Shown here: positions 1 through 11,152 of the stretch, piece after piece
Position numbering within the stretch: the first letter of the stretch is position 1
Layout of the letters: each line of letters begins with the position of its first letter
DNA from: Clonostachys chloroleuca
Taxonomy: Eukaryota; Ascomycota; Sordariomycetes; Hypocreales; Bionectriaceae
Reading direction: 5' to 3'
DNA: 64,000 nucleotides
NCBI GenBank assembly: GCA_037952775.1
Contig: JBANAY010000003.1
Span: forward strand, 9,672,001-9,736,000
The notes under the pieces: model-generated
Seen by the model: the letters and a program-made list of their open reading frames with translations, nothing else
Databases searched by the model: none
Told to the model about the DNA's origin: nothing
Made by a program: the position numbers and the translations under genes

Positions 1-139
1 CGTCAACCTTGTCTCTATGTAAAACACGGTGTTGAAAATCATAGATTCCTTCAATCCAGAAATCTCCCTCAGAGATGCCTTGCACCACTCTGACTACGGG
101 AAATGGCGGTCTGGAATACTTCGGGAATACATTTGCGTC

Positions 140-353
140 CGGACCGTCACCAAGCCGTCCCACAGCCCCGACAAACCGAGGGGAACCTACGATGACGGGA
201 GCTTCGCACCAATCAAGATCCATGCTATTCCGCATGCTGGGGTGCCGATGATCATCTAGCATGTCATTTACCCCGCCGCAAGCCAAACTAGCAATATCAA
301 TCGGGGCTGGGCGAATCTTGGTGCCTTTTCACACAGCGCTCGGATTCGGACCG
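140..353. promoter_or_regulatory. Two CGGACCG sites upstream of the aldehyde dehydrogenase
   Basis: CGGACCG occurs at 140-146 and 347-353, that is 378 and 171 bases before the ATG at 518. The motif is two inverted CGG half-sites around one base, a layout expected for a Zn2Cys6-type dimer. The same pair at similar distances precedes the alcohol dehydrogenase and the acyl-CoA ligase. The rest of 1-517 holds no convincing gene; a 76-codon open frame at 29-259 starts with TTG and looks like chance. Confidence 0.5.
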
Positions 354-517
354 TGGTCCTCATCCGATCCTGGGTGGCTCTAACCCTTCTTAAATCCTAT
401 CCAGCGCCAGGTACACAGTCTTGAGGCAATAGAAAAGCCGTCCTCAAGCTTCCAATACCGTCTGTTTCGTACGCAATATTTTCTATCATCATTAACTGAT
501 TCGCCTGAAGAATTACC

Positions 518-2340
518 ATGGTTCCATCAGCTACCCCGAGTCTGACGCACCAGGCAAAGCGACCGACCCCTAACCTGGATTTTGAAGGTTCATTTGTTCA
601 CATCATTGGAGGCAAACCAAGTCCTACCAAACAGACTAGACATGGTGTCAACCCTGCCAATCTACAGCCCAAGGCCGAGGTTCCGCTCGCGACAGAGGAA
701 GACCTAGATCGTGCCGTATCTTCCGCCAAGGAGGCATTCAAAACCTGGTCACAGGTACCTTATGAGGAACGCCGCAGTGCCGTTCTGGCGTTCGCCGATG
801 CTATTGATCAGTTGAGGACTCAATTTCGAGATCTTCTCGTCGCAGAGCAGGGAAAGCCAGTAAGCAGATTCACTCCTTTCGAACCATGAGGTTACTTTTT
901 CATCTGACCAGTTCAAAGCTTCCGCAAGCAGATTACGAGACTGATTCAGCCATCGAATGGATTCGTGGGATGGCGAATATTAGTATTCCAGAAGATGTCA
1001 TTGAGGACAACGAGAGGCATACAGTCACCACTAGATATCTGCCACTCGGTGTTGTTGCGGCCATAGTTCCATGGAACTTTCCCCTACTACTTGCCACGGG
1101 CAAGATCGCCCCGGCTTTGTTGACGGGAAACGTCATTATTGTGAAGCCTTCGTAAGATCTTCCATTCGTTTTGTTCTCTACGAAAACGACGGCTGCTAAC
1201 GTGGCCCTGACCACAGTCCATTTACCCCGTACGGTGGGCTCAAGCTTGTGGAGCTCGCCCAGCAGTTCTTCCCTCCTGGCGTTGTACAGTCCCTGAGCGG
1301 AGATGATAAACTTGGTCCATGGATTACCAGCCATCCTGGTATTGACAAGATTAGCTTTACCGGCTCCACGACAACCGGCAAGCTTGTCCTTCAAAGTGCC
1401 AGTAAGACGCTCAAGCGTGTAGTCCTGGAACTGTAAGTTGTAAGCGTCAAGTACTTTAAATTACCAAGACTAACAGCGAGCTCAGTGGAGGGAACGATCC
1501 TGCCATCATCCTCCCTGATATCAACATTGATAAAGTTGCCCAACAGGTAAGATCCCAGCGAGTAAGACTTGAACTCGACAACTAACTCCTTGTAAGGTCG
1601 CTTTCTATGCATTCTTAAACTCTGGTCAGGTAGGGTTATTCTTGTTGAATGTGATATAGACATTGGCTCACTGTTTTTACAGATTTGTCTCAACTTGAAG
1701 AGAATCTATGTCCACGAGTCTATATATGAGGACTTCCGAGATGCGGTTGTGCGGCATGTCAAAGATTATGTCGTTGGCGATGGTTCAAAGGCAGGTGTGA
1801 CTCATGGGCCTCTGCAGAACTCGATGCAGTACGAACGTGTCAAGACTTTCTTCGATGACATCGAGAAACAAGGATGGAAGGTAGCCACTGGTGGAAAGAT
1901 CGAGCCATCCCAAGGATATTTTGTCACGCCCACCATCATTGACAGGCCCGACGAAGATTCAAGAATTGTTGTCGAAGAGCCTTTTGGTATGTGTTTACTT
2001 GGCAATACTTGTATGGGGTTGTCCATTTACTTACAATTTTACAGGTCCTATTGTGCCTCTCTTGAGCTGGAAGACGGAGGAAGAAGTCATTGCACGTGCA
2101 AACAACACTTCAATGGGACTAGGAGCCTCGGTATGGAGCAACGATATCAAGAAAGCGACAAGAATTGGCAGGTCCATCCAAGCTGGCAACATATGGATCA
2201 ACACTCACTTTGATCTCTCTCCCATGGCCCCATTTGGCGGGCACAAGGAGAGTGGCATCGGCACTGAGTGGGGAGCCAATGGCCTCAAAGCCTTCTGTAA
2301 TGTACAGACCTTGTTCTGTAACAAGCAAATCGTCAGCTAG
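518..2340 (+). CDS. NAD(P)-dependent aldehyde dehydrogenase
   Basis: Seven exons join in frame: 518-859, 919-1151, 1217-1432, 1486-1546, 1597-1629, 1683-1986, 2045-2340, giving 494 aa, the usual ALDH superfamily length. Family landmarks are intact: the substrate/cofactor motif VPWNFPL, the general-base glutamate in LELGG, the catalytic cysteine in NSGQIC, and PFGGHKESG near the C-terminus. The enzyme oxidises an aldehyde to its acid in the cytosol (no targeting signal seen). Introns are 50-65 nt with clear GT/AG ends. It converges on a zinc alcohol dehydrogenase and shares promoter sites with it, so the pair probably converts an alcohol to an acid. Substrate is inferred only: geranial or an aryl aldehyde. 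ATG in ACCATGG context at 518. Confidence 0.9.
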
Positions 2341-2483
2341 TTGAATAGAAGGTCCTGCATTTAGCATTTCTTAGTATTCTCACGTAAGGAGATGTGCCAT
2401 TACTCCAACGACCATTGACTGTGCTGCCGGAGAAGAATTGTAGGGCATTACAGCGACCATGACTCAACTCAAGCGGACCTCAG

Positions 2484-2652
2484 CTCCATAGAAACTAAAT
2501 TCATTTCCACATGGTCATTCACCAACGGCCTACAGTGACATACAGCTCCCCAGAGGCATAGATTGGCCTCTTGGCCCCATCACTCCGCTGCAAGTCGTAA
2601 CTATAGGCCGTTGGTGAATGACCATGTGGAAATGAATTTAGTTTCTATGGAG
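2484..2652. repeat. Perfect 49-bp inverted repeat with 71-bp spacer
   Basis: Bases 2484-2532 are the exact reverse complement of 2604-2652; the spacer is 2533-2603 and its edges still pair imperfectly. It lies about 145 bases after the aldehyde dehydrogenase stop, between two convergent genes. Perfect arms imply recent origin or selection. It could be a MITE/foldback remnant (no target-site duplication seen) or form a long hairpin in the 3' transcript. Confidence 0.85.
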
Positions 2653-2693
2653 AAGAGTAATTTCTTCGCACAGAGCCACGGCGCTAATGCATG

Positions 2694-2745
2694 TTCGGTC
2701 CGTGAGGCGGACCGAACTGTGTGAGATCAAAATTCTCACACGGTC
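2694..2745. other. Two adjacent small hairpins carrying CGGTCCG/CGGACCG
   Basis: A 9-bp stem (gttcggtcc / ggaccgaac, 7-nt loop, 2694-2718) is followed at once by a 7-bp stem (gtgtgag / ctcacac). The first stem places CGGTCCG (2696) and CGGACCG (2708) in inverted order, the same heptamer found in the cluster promoters. It sits between convergent genes, so it could be a transcript-end structure or a paired regulator site. Confidence 0.45.
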
Positions 2746-3151
2746 CCTCATCCAACAATTCTCATGATGCGAGGCTACCCTATACACTCGGCTCACAACT
2801 CTGCGTAAACATCAATGGTATATTGTACAGACCTAGTACAGAATTTCTTATAATAAGCTCGGAATTGGTGTGCCATCATTAGCTCTTGTATCATACTTAT
2901 CTCTGTCAATAGCCTTGATCAGACCATATCACGTTATATACATGTTTCTGTCTCAATTATACCATCGGAAACGCAAGAACCACAATGCAGTAAAGGATTC
3001 TCATTTAGTAAAAGATTTCTTTAATTTATGCACAAAACCCATGTTTCAAAAAGAAACTGCTTATTCATTTTGGTTCAGATAAATGAATCAACATTAGGTC
3101 CAACTAGTCTCGGCTATTTGTGCCTCTCTTCCTGATATTTTTGTCCACATC

Positions 3152-4671
3152 TTACCACAACAGTACAGGCTTGATAGTAGAACCGTCCTCCATATCCCAA
3201 ATAGCCTTTTGATAGTCTTCAACCTGCTCATGAAAAGTTATTAGCATCCGCCACACCAAAGGTCAATAATCGGCCTTACCTTGTAAAACTTGACAAGCCT
3301 GTCAACAGGAAAACGCCCGGACTGATACCACCGGATCATTTGGGGTATGTACTGATAATCAACTTAGCGATGCAATCAACACTCCGAAGACTGAGACTTG
3401 CTTTACCTCTTCAGGATAGACACCACCCTCCATACTACCGAGTAGCTTTTTGCCAGTCTGTGTTGCCATCTCCATTAGCTTGCTATGCGGGTAAGAAGAG
3501 GCTAGCCCGGAAATGAGACATACCACCATGAAAGGGACGACTTGAACCTGTAAGCCCGCATCCATTGGCGCCACCCCGAGTAAGATCACTTGGCCCTGAT
3601 TGGCGGTGAACTCCACGCCTTGCTGGATCAAGGGTACCACACCAGTAGCATCGATAGTGATGGTGGTGCCGACTTCTTTAGTGAGCTTTCGGACCTCCTC
3701 TGTCAATGAGCCGGCTATCTGGACGGTGTTTATCCCGTGGGTAGCACCCAAGCTCTTTGCTAGTTCGATACGTTCTGGCACACGATCTATTCCAATAATG
3801 GTCTTGCATCCTTGAAGCTTCGCAGCCTAATGTGGTTTACTCATCAACAATGTCCACAAATAGAAGCAGGGCATCATTGTACTGACCATGATGGCAGATA
3901 ACCCGACTCCACCGAGTCCAATGACTGCAATTGTGTCGTCGGCCGTAGCTTTCGCCAGCTGAGTTACAGTACCAGCCCCAGTCTGCAGAATGGAGAACGT
4001 TAATTAATCGCCCTTCGTACAGAAGGCAGCCTCTCAGAAACAACCCACTTGGATCCCGCAGCCCAGAGGTGCGAATAGTTTGAACTCTTCATCATCTGTA
4101 ATTAGATTATTAACCTTGACCATGGAAACCTCCTGGACCTTGGTCAGTCGTGAGAAGCTTGATTGACCAAAGAATGATCCACCAATCGGCTTGCCCTCCT
4201 TGATTGTTGTAAAGGCTTGCTTGTCCCCAGTAAAGTTGATGGGAGAAAACTGGGAACAGTATCCCGGTGCGCCAAACTGGCAATTGTGGCATTGGGTACA
4301 GAATGCAAAGGACAAGAGGACTTTATCGCCAGGCTGAACTTTGCTGACGTGGGAGCCGACTTCTCTCACGATACCGGCACCTGCTTTACGTTAAATATAG
4401 AGCATAATGATAGGACTCTTTGGGACGTACCTTCATGACCTAGCACCCTTGGGTAAGGTGGAACTGGAAACCCTGGAGTTCCGTCCGGTGCAGTTCCACA
4501 GCCAAGATCGGTATGGCAAATTCCCGATGCTACAATCTCCACGACAGCCTCGTATTCAGAAGGTTTCCCAATCTTGATTTCTTCAAGCTTCCATTGCCGC
4601 TCTCCATCGACAGGAGGATGAGAGACAATGGCTTCCGTAAAAGACTGTGGAGTACTTGTGTTATGTGGCAT
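3152..4671 (-). CDS. Zinc-dependent alcohol dehydrogenase, aryl/allylic-alcohol type (MDR)
   Basis: Seven exons (minus strand order): 4671-4431, 4380-4049, 3982-3887, 3826-3524, 3457-3407, 3351-3280, 3223-3152, giving 388 aa. Visible motifs: GICHTD (catalytic zinc Cys), GHEGAG (zinc His-Glu), the structural-zinc cysteines in CTQCHNCQFGAPGYC, GCGIQTGAG, and the Rossmann loop GLGGVG. This architecture is that of benzyl-alcohol and geraniol dehydrogenases, which oxidise primary allylic or aromatic alcohols with NAD+. It is divergent from the Ldi-family gene; their shared upstream region carries two CGGACCG sites. One intron hides an open frame (exon 4 to 5), resolved by the conserved join FMV-TGKKLLGSMEGG. 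Substrate is inferred. Confidence 0.88.
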
Positions 4672-4818
4672 TTTGCTTGATATCGATACTATAAACGGTA
4701 GATAATGGCTATGCACAAACTGATGGCAGAGACTGGCCTGATAAATCTCCAGCCACGAATTGGGAGTATTGACATCTAAACGATTTCAAGGCAACAGTAG
4801 AGCTAGCTCACCCGAGTT

Positions 4819-5067
4819 CGGACCGGCGTTGTCAGTGGTCTGTTCACGGCGGACCTAACCTCCCCGCACTGCACCGCCCACCATGGAAATGTATATCCTT
4901 CAAGGACGCGTAATGTGGGAACAGCCAAAGCACCTCGACTAGACATGTTTGTAAAGTGGATTTCCCCGGACTACTCCACACACGAATGCAACCTCATATT
5001 CCGTTGACATCTCCCCGCATTGGTGGTAACAGAGCCTGGAGAATCGCCAGCTATCCGCCGCGGACCG
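4819..5067. promoter_or_regulatory. Bidirectional promoter with two CGGACCG sites
   Basis: CGGACCG is found at 4819-4825 and 5061-5067, 148 and 390 bases upstream of the alcohol dehydrogenase ATG (4671, minus); the second is also 192 bases upstream of the Ldi-family ATG (5253, plus). Further CGG/CCG half-sites lie nearby (ggcggacc near 4848). The pairing and spacing match the aldehyde dehydrogenase and ligase promoters. Confidence 0.5.
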
Positions 5068-5252
5068 CACAAACTTTCATGCCAACGATAGATGATTATG
5101 AAGTTACGAATGAACTTTGTGAACTTTGTGAACATTAGACGACTCTTACACCTCACAGCTTTCAATACAGTTCCAGGTATTTGAAACATCGCTGTTGCTT
5201 GAAAATCGCAATCACCATCTCGCTTACTGTGAGTAACTAAGTCCAAGATCCC

Positions 5253-7696
5253 ATGGCCACTGACCTTTCAGAATTGGACACTAATGGATTTGAATTCAAA
5301 CTCAGCTCACTAAGACCATTTAGGTGTCGAATGGCACACACGACGACGATGACTCGCTTGCCCTTGCCAAGGTCAAGAACCGTGTATCTAATACACACGG
5401 CGCTAGGACCTTGGAGACTAGCAAGTACAGCAATGAGACGGTTGGTGACTTTGGATGGGGACCATGGACTATCAAAGGTATGTTGCATTGATCGATGGCT
5501 TCGAAACGGTCAGTAGAGTCAACAGACTGCTGACTGAACTTAGATGTTCTCATTCCTCCCAATGCCGGGCGTGGCCTCATCAAGAAATACCACCAACGCC
5601 GCACATTGTACCATTATATAGCACTCTCCGTCGGAGGCCTGTGGACGTTTCATAATGTGCAAAGCACCGCCTATAGGGCAGCTGCTCTAGGACTGCTGTT
5701 TCCTGGAGCTGGGTTTACTGCTGTTGCCACCATTCCATCTGTCCTCACCTTCTTGGTCACCCTGGTGCTCATTCCGGTATTCATCTTTGTTTGGTTTGCT
5801 ATGGGATGCATCTTCTTCCCCCTTGCCCTTTGGTTCGGCAGCAGCATTGCCGCGGGTTTCATGGCCGGTGACAAGCTTTTCGATCAGTCCGCCGTGACTT
5901 GGGCAGTCTTCTGCTACGGCGGAATCATGTGGCTCATGAGCAACGCTCGCTCGCTCAATGCAGCCGGATATCCGAAGGCCCAGGAGCGCAACAAGTACCT
6001 TGTGAAAGCTGTGGAGGAACAAACCGAGAATGGCACCCCAGCTCCTCCTCCCGGCTCTCGAGAACTTTCCTTGGATACTTTGCGACATGTCCAGCATGTC
6101 ATTGAGCGCGGTCTGAGTGCTCGTGATGATTTCAGCTACCACGATGTTATTGACCAGTTTCAGACGGGTGCTGTTCGCTATCAACTCTACGGCGTTATTG
6201 ACGTTTTGAGCCTGTACCAGTGCCACTATACTCCTGGGTTCCATGGTTATTTATCCAAGGCCTCGCAAAATGCCATCGAGAAGAGTTTGCAAAAGACCAT
6301 CATGTCGTAAGTCCTTCCAGACTATATGCTATGATAATAGTTCCTTTGTTAACCCTTCTTTCTGCAGATACTGGATATGGGAGTCTATCTTTGGAAAGTT
6401 TACCCTAAGTGATTTCGACCCCATCAAGAAGGATAATATCGTGAGTTTCAGCCGCATATGCATGCATCTTCTTCACCATACTGACATGGACGTCCAAAGA
6501 TGGTCACTGGATATCTCAGTTCTGCCATCGGTCTCTACGCTCAGGCATCAGGCGACAGACGGTACAACGATAAGAACGCACTGGAATTTGTCATCGACGA
6601 CGGAAAGCATTACAAAACAAACTACGAGGGTCTTGCGGATGCCCTCAACGAGAACATGACGGATAACCCATACTGCCTCTACCCCTGTGAGCCGAATTGA
6701 ACTTATTCTCTGTGCAAGTATGTTCTTTCACCCCCGATGATTTAGACCGTGAAGATGATGGGCGTCTAATGCAAAGGTTGATAGCCTTACTGGAATGGCC
6801 GGTCTTGTTATTTCGGATCGGATTCTTGGCCGCGACCTCGGCCACAAGCTGAGGAACCGGTTTGAGAAGTCCCTCGAAGAGGAGTTTACAGAATGTGATG
6901 GAAGAATCCTACCCATCCGCAGCGAATTCACTGGTCTCACTGTAAGTCCTAACGCCCAAATACGTCATGAAATTTCGAGACTAATATCTTTCGTGTTTAT
7001 TAGCTCCCCGGTCTCTGTGGTACATTGACTGATTGCATCAACGCTATGCTCCTCACCGCGTATCTACCACATCTTGCGCATCGTAATTGGGCAATCATCC
7101 GTAAGGAGTTCATCAAATACGACAAGAGCGGCCAACTCCAGGTCCTCAATCTCAAGGGTGCAGACAAGATGGACCCTGGAGGTTACCGTGCTGGCGAGGG
7201 CCCGCTCCGAGCCTTCATCGCGGGTGCTGCAGCCGAGTTTGGTGACGAAAAGATCCGCAAGGAAGCATTGGATCAGCTTGACCATGTCTACTTTCCTGTC
7301 GAGACTACCAAGACGGGCGCTCAGTACAACAAGGGCTTGTCTGCGACGTCGCAGCACATTGCTCTAATGGCCCGTCTAGTCCGGAACCGAGACTTGGCCA
7401 ACGCGACCCTTCATGGCCCAAGCAAGGAGGCCCTTGAAGGACCTCTGCTGGAAGAGGCACCCTTCCCAGACGTTCTTGTTGCCAAGGCGTATAGCCACGA
7501 CGGAAGTAATCTTGACCTTGTTCTCTACAACGGAAACGAACCCGGAGTTTTTGAGCTTGGGTTTGACAGGCTGCTCCCCCACCGCAAGTACAATCTCAGC
7601 ACTGGCGACTTCATTACTGCGGACAAGGCTGGAAGGGCAACTTACAAAGCAAAGATCGACGGACGCACGCAAATAATTCTTGCCCCGGTTGCTTAA
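5253..7696 (+). pseudogene. Linalool dehydratase/isomerase (Ldi) family protein, interrupted
   Basis: Coding segments: 5253-5323 (another frame), then 5324-5477, 5544-6306, 6368-6440, 6500-6717, 6785-6941, 7004-7696, about 700 aa. The C-terminal two thirds match the Ldi domain: DNIM..GYL..GLY...SGDRRY, then CEPN-x-TYSLCN. In the bacterial linalool dehydratase/isomerase the two catalytic cysteines (C171, C180) are nine residues apart in a C-E-P motif, as here; its H129 position is Tyr here. Unlike the soluble bacterial enzyme there are 2-3 hydrophobic helices near the N-terminus (encoded about 5690-5870). Two defects: the ATG at 5253 (good context) needs one extra base near 5323 to enter the frame, and TGA at 6698-6700 replaces the residue after CEPN (TGG expected), between the two cysteines. 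Downstream exons keep frame, so loss is recent, or the base is wrong. Confidence 0.72.
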
Positions 7697-8400
7697 GAAC
7701 GGAGTTGACGGTTATGACGAAAAGATGAGATGGAATCAAACGAATGGACAAGTTGAGCTGGTGCATTTATCGATTTCTTATGACGACTCACTCATTGAGA
7801 CTCCGTTGACGAAAGAAAGGTTAATCACACAAACAGAGACTGGATAAGAAGAAACTTTCATTAAAACTTTTCTGAACGAAATATTGATTAGCAATTTACT
7901 GTATTCAAACCATTTTAGTCCATTGAGATAGAACCTCTGTGATAGTGCTGTATCGATTAGTATCTCGTTACCGAGTTCCGGTGTCTTGCTTCAATCATGG
8001 TTATTGTCTACATGATAAGCTGAATAAATTCTGTAACAGTATCATTCATAAAGTAGTGGCGATTCTCTGATTGTGAATGAAAGCTTTAGGTAGTTATGAT
8101 TCGGTTAGGACTCTACAAATATAAAGTTCGCGCAAGCTACTATGTGGTCAAGCGCATTGATGAGATATTTAACAAATCCTAATTCTGTATTCAGTGTATG
8201 CTTCTATAAGGCCTTATATTTCATTGTAGATGTAAACAACAGTTCCGGGAACATCAGAAGATTGGGTAACGCGTTCTTATAACTCCTAGTTAGTACGCGA
8301 GCTTCGTTGGCCCATCAAATAACTTATTTCTGAAGCATCCATGTGTTCTAAACAGATCCTTGATGAGCCTATATATAATTCTATGCTAGCCAGTGACCCT
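7697..8400. other. AT-rich intergenic, convergent gene ends
   Basis: No open frame or RNA gene recognised; it holds the 3' ends of the Ldi-family gene and the ligase. Confidence 0.6.
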
Positions 8401-10488
8401 TCAAAGCTTCCACACTCTCGCCAAGGTTGATTTCTTCAACAGTTCGTTCCCCTTGGCACGGATCAAGTGCTTCTGATACTTGCCACTTCCTGTTTTAGGC
8501 AAATCTGATCCCACACCTTGTTTACCAAGCCAGAAAATATGCTTGGGCTCCTTGATTCGTCCCAGTCGTTTCCCTACCCAACTACGGACAGCTGCGTCAG
8601 GCAGGCTTGGTGTGTTGTCGTGGGTCTTCCTCAGAAAACACCCTACAACTTCACCGTACTTTCGATCCGCAAGGCCAACGACACAACATTCCCGAATATC
8701 AGGATGGTCAAGTAAACAGTCTTCAATCTCCTCCGGAGAAATATTCTCGCCACCTAGGATAAGATTAGTGACTTGTTTATAATTTGGAATAGGAACTGGA
8801 TTGGAAGTTTGGAAGTGGAAGTGTCTCCCAATTGACAGAAAACTCACCACGAATGATAGTGTCTTTGATCCTGCCGGTGATGTGGCCATATCCATCTGCA
8901 TCTATGAAGCCCTCGTCGCCGGTGTGCATCCACCGAACGCCGTCATCGTCATACTTCATCACTTCTCGCGTCTTCTCCTCATTCTTCCAGTAGCCCTTCT
9001 GTAAGGCAAATCCGCTCGTGCAGATTTCGCCCTTGGTTCCTATGGGGACAATTTTCCCCTCAGGATCAACAATCTTGGCGCCGGTGTGAGGAAATAGCTT
9101 CCCAATACTATGGAACATCCTATCCTCTGTGTCGTTGAGCAAGGTAATGAATGTCACAGGGCTGGTTTCCGTCATTCCATAGGCAATAAGCATCCCCTTC
9201 ACCTGCATCTTCTCTCGGAGCTGGGCCATCAACGATGGAGCCACATGTGAGCCGGCAGCCAAACCTGTCCTAACAGTGGTGACTCGGTGTCCTGATTCTT
9301 CCAAGGCTTCTAGTTCGGCAATGAACATGGTTGGGACTCCAAGTAGGGCAGTGGCCTTTTCTTTCACCAAGGCGTCGAGAGTTTTAAGAGCGTTGAAACT
9401 ATCAGATGGAAAAACCAAGACGCTGCCGTAGCAGAATGATGACAAGAAACCCATGACCAGGCCAAAACAGTGGAAGAGAGGTGGAGGACAACAAACAACG
9501 TCGTCTGGCGTCAAAAGCATGGAATGGCCCGTAAATCTGGCATTATTGATCAAGTTTCTAGGGAAATGGCATGTCAGTTGCGTTAGTTCTGCTAAAGGTA
9601 AGAGATATAGTATGTGTGAAACTAACAGATGCGTGACGGAAGCAGCCTTTGGCAGACCCGTCGTGCCTGCAAACATAACCCTGTTAGAAGAGCATACCAT
9701 GACACTAAAAGTAGATCGAGAATACTGCTTTTTAAATGTAAGCCTGGGACTTGGCACTTACCTGATGTAAATTGAAGATTCAGAAGGTCGGATGGATGAA
9801 CATTCCGCTGCGCCTTGGCCAAAGCCGTGTCGTCAAAATTCTGTGCCAAATCTTTCAGGAATGGCTCATATGAACTGATCCGAATACCATCCCCATTACG
9901 TGAGAATTCAGATTTTCCTATGATAGTGATTCGTTGGAGAACCGTCTCCGACTGTGTTTGGAGTAGCTTCTCGACATATTTTCTCATCGGCCTGCCGCCG
10001 ATGCTGTGGGCGATGAACAGCAATTTGCAATCTAAATGAGTGATTAAGAGTCAATCTCTGTACCTGAGTGCATTAATGGATTCCAGATAAATCGTACCGC
10101 TCTGACGAACTGCGGCATGCAATTCCTGGGGAGAATATGTGTTGTTGAAAGTTACAACAGGGCAGCCAATGCGAGCCCCTCCGAGAAAGATCTCAAGGTA
10201 CTGATATGAGTTACCAGAAAGAACGCCTATGCAGTCCCCGTTCTGCAATCCTGCCCCAAGAATCGCTCTCGCTACAAGCTTACTTCGACTGGAGAGATCT
10301 CGATAAGTAAGACGAGCCGACTGCCACGAGCTGACCACAGCAATTCGGTCAGGATACTTTGCAGCCTGAGCATCGGCGAGATCGCCAGCGGTTATTTCCC
10401 ATAATTCTGGCTGCGAAGGGCCCTGCAAGATGGATAAGCGCTCATTGTGAGGTGCCCGTGGCAAGCTGGATTCCGAGAACGGGCTCAT
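8401..10488 (-). CDS. AMP-dependent acyl-CoA synthetase/ligase
   Basis: Five exons: 10488-10098, 10031-9762, 9666-9627, 9557-8848, 8753-8401, giving 587 aa. The P-loop FTSGTTGLPKA (split by an intron), YGMTETSP, the TGD hinge region (WMHTGDEGFID), GRIKD and the C-terminal lysine motif PKTGSGKYQK are all present, so it should be active. ANL enzymes adenylate a carboxylate and load it on CoA; medium-chain/4-coumarate-type substrates are likely. It ends in WKL, which is not a canonical peroxisomal tag. In context it would activate the acid made by the aldehyde dehydrogenase, for example geranic acid. Its upstream region holds two cluster sites. It is followed by no other gene until the Ldi-family stop. 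Confidence 0.88.
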
Positions 10489-10659
10489 GATGGTGGCGTG
10501 GCAGTCGTTGCTCTTGACAAAGCCAGGAAAAGGGGAAATGGCACTGGTTGCAGCTCCAGACGTATCACAACTCGTCGATTACATTATAAACCAGCCATTT
10601 TCATTTGCCCAGGATGTGTGGTTTCGTTGCCCGAAGTGGCTTGGAGTAGTTGCGGACAT

Positions 10660-10882
10660 CGGACCGCTGCGGATACTCGCCTGCACAAGGGGCTCCGGAC
10701 CAAGACCGACAGCTTCCCATTCGTCTCGCCTAGGCCAGGGAAGACTGAGATTAGTAGTTGCTTGATCCCTTGCATTAAACCCTGCAAGTATAGGTGATAA
10801 CATCTCAGGGGCTATGCTTGTCTTGAGTTCACTCTCCAACTCGCAGCTTGGCCAGGTGATCGACGGTTCCGGGGACGGTCCG
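10660..10882. promoter_or_regulatory. Two CGGACCG/CGGTCCG sites upstream of the ligase
   Basis: CGGACCG at 10660-10666 and its reverse complement CGGTCCG at 10876-10882 lie 172 and 388 bases upstream of the ligase ATG (10488, minus). These distances nearly equal those at the aldehyde dehydrogenase (171, 378). The rest of 10489-11152 shows no gene. Confidence 0.5.
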
Positions 10883-11152
10883 AAGCCTGAACAGCACGGC
10901 ATTTTGCGACGCCGCAACTCCAAAGCTTGCCTTTGCCATCGCCCACCATTTTCTCTCGCTTATTCAGCTTACACTTATGGGTTGTTAATGGTGCAATCTA
11001 TTCAAGGCCCATGACCCGAGCACGCCCTCGGCATTGTCATACTAGATTTGCAGCTACTTAAAAGTATGTTATTTCTGATTGTATAAATGCTATCTCTATT
11101 GGCGTCCATTGATTCCCGCTCTATGATATTGCACACTAAAACCAGAGAAACT

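Noticed and set aside
29..259. 76-codon open frame at the left edge
   Set aside because: Begins with TTG, no domain, lies in the promoter of the aldehyde dehydrogenase.
6718..6790. Frame break after the TGA in the Ldi-family gene
   Set aside because: Using the acceptor at 6784 instead of an earlier AG keeps the frame (CNLTGMAGL).
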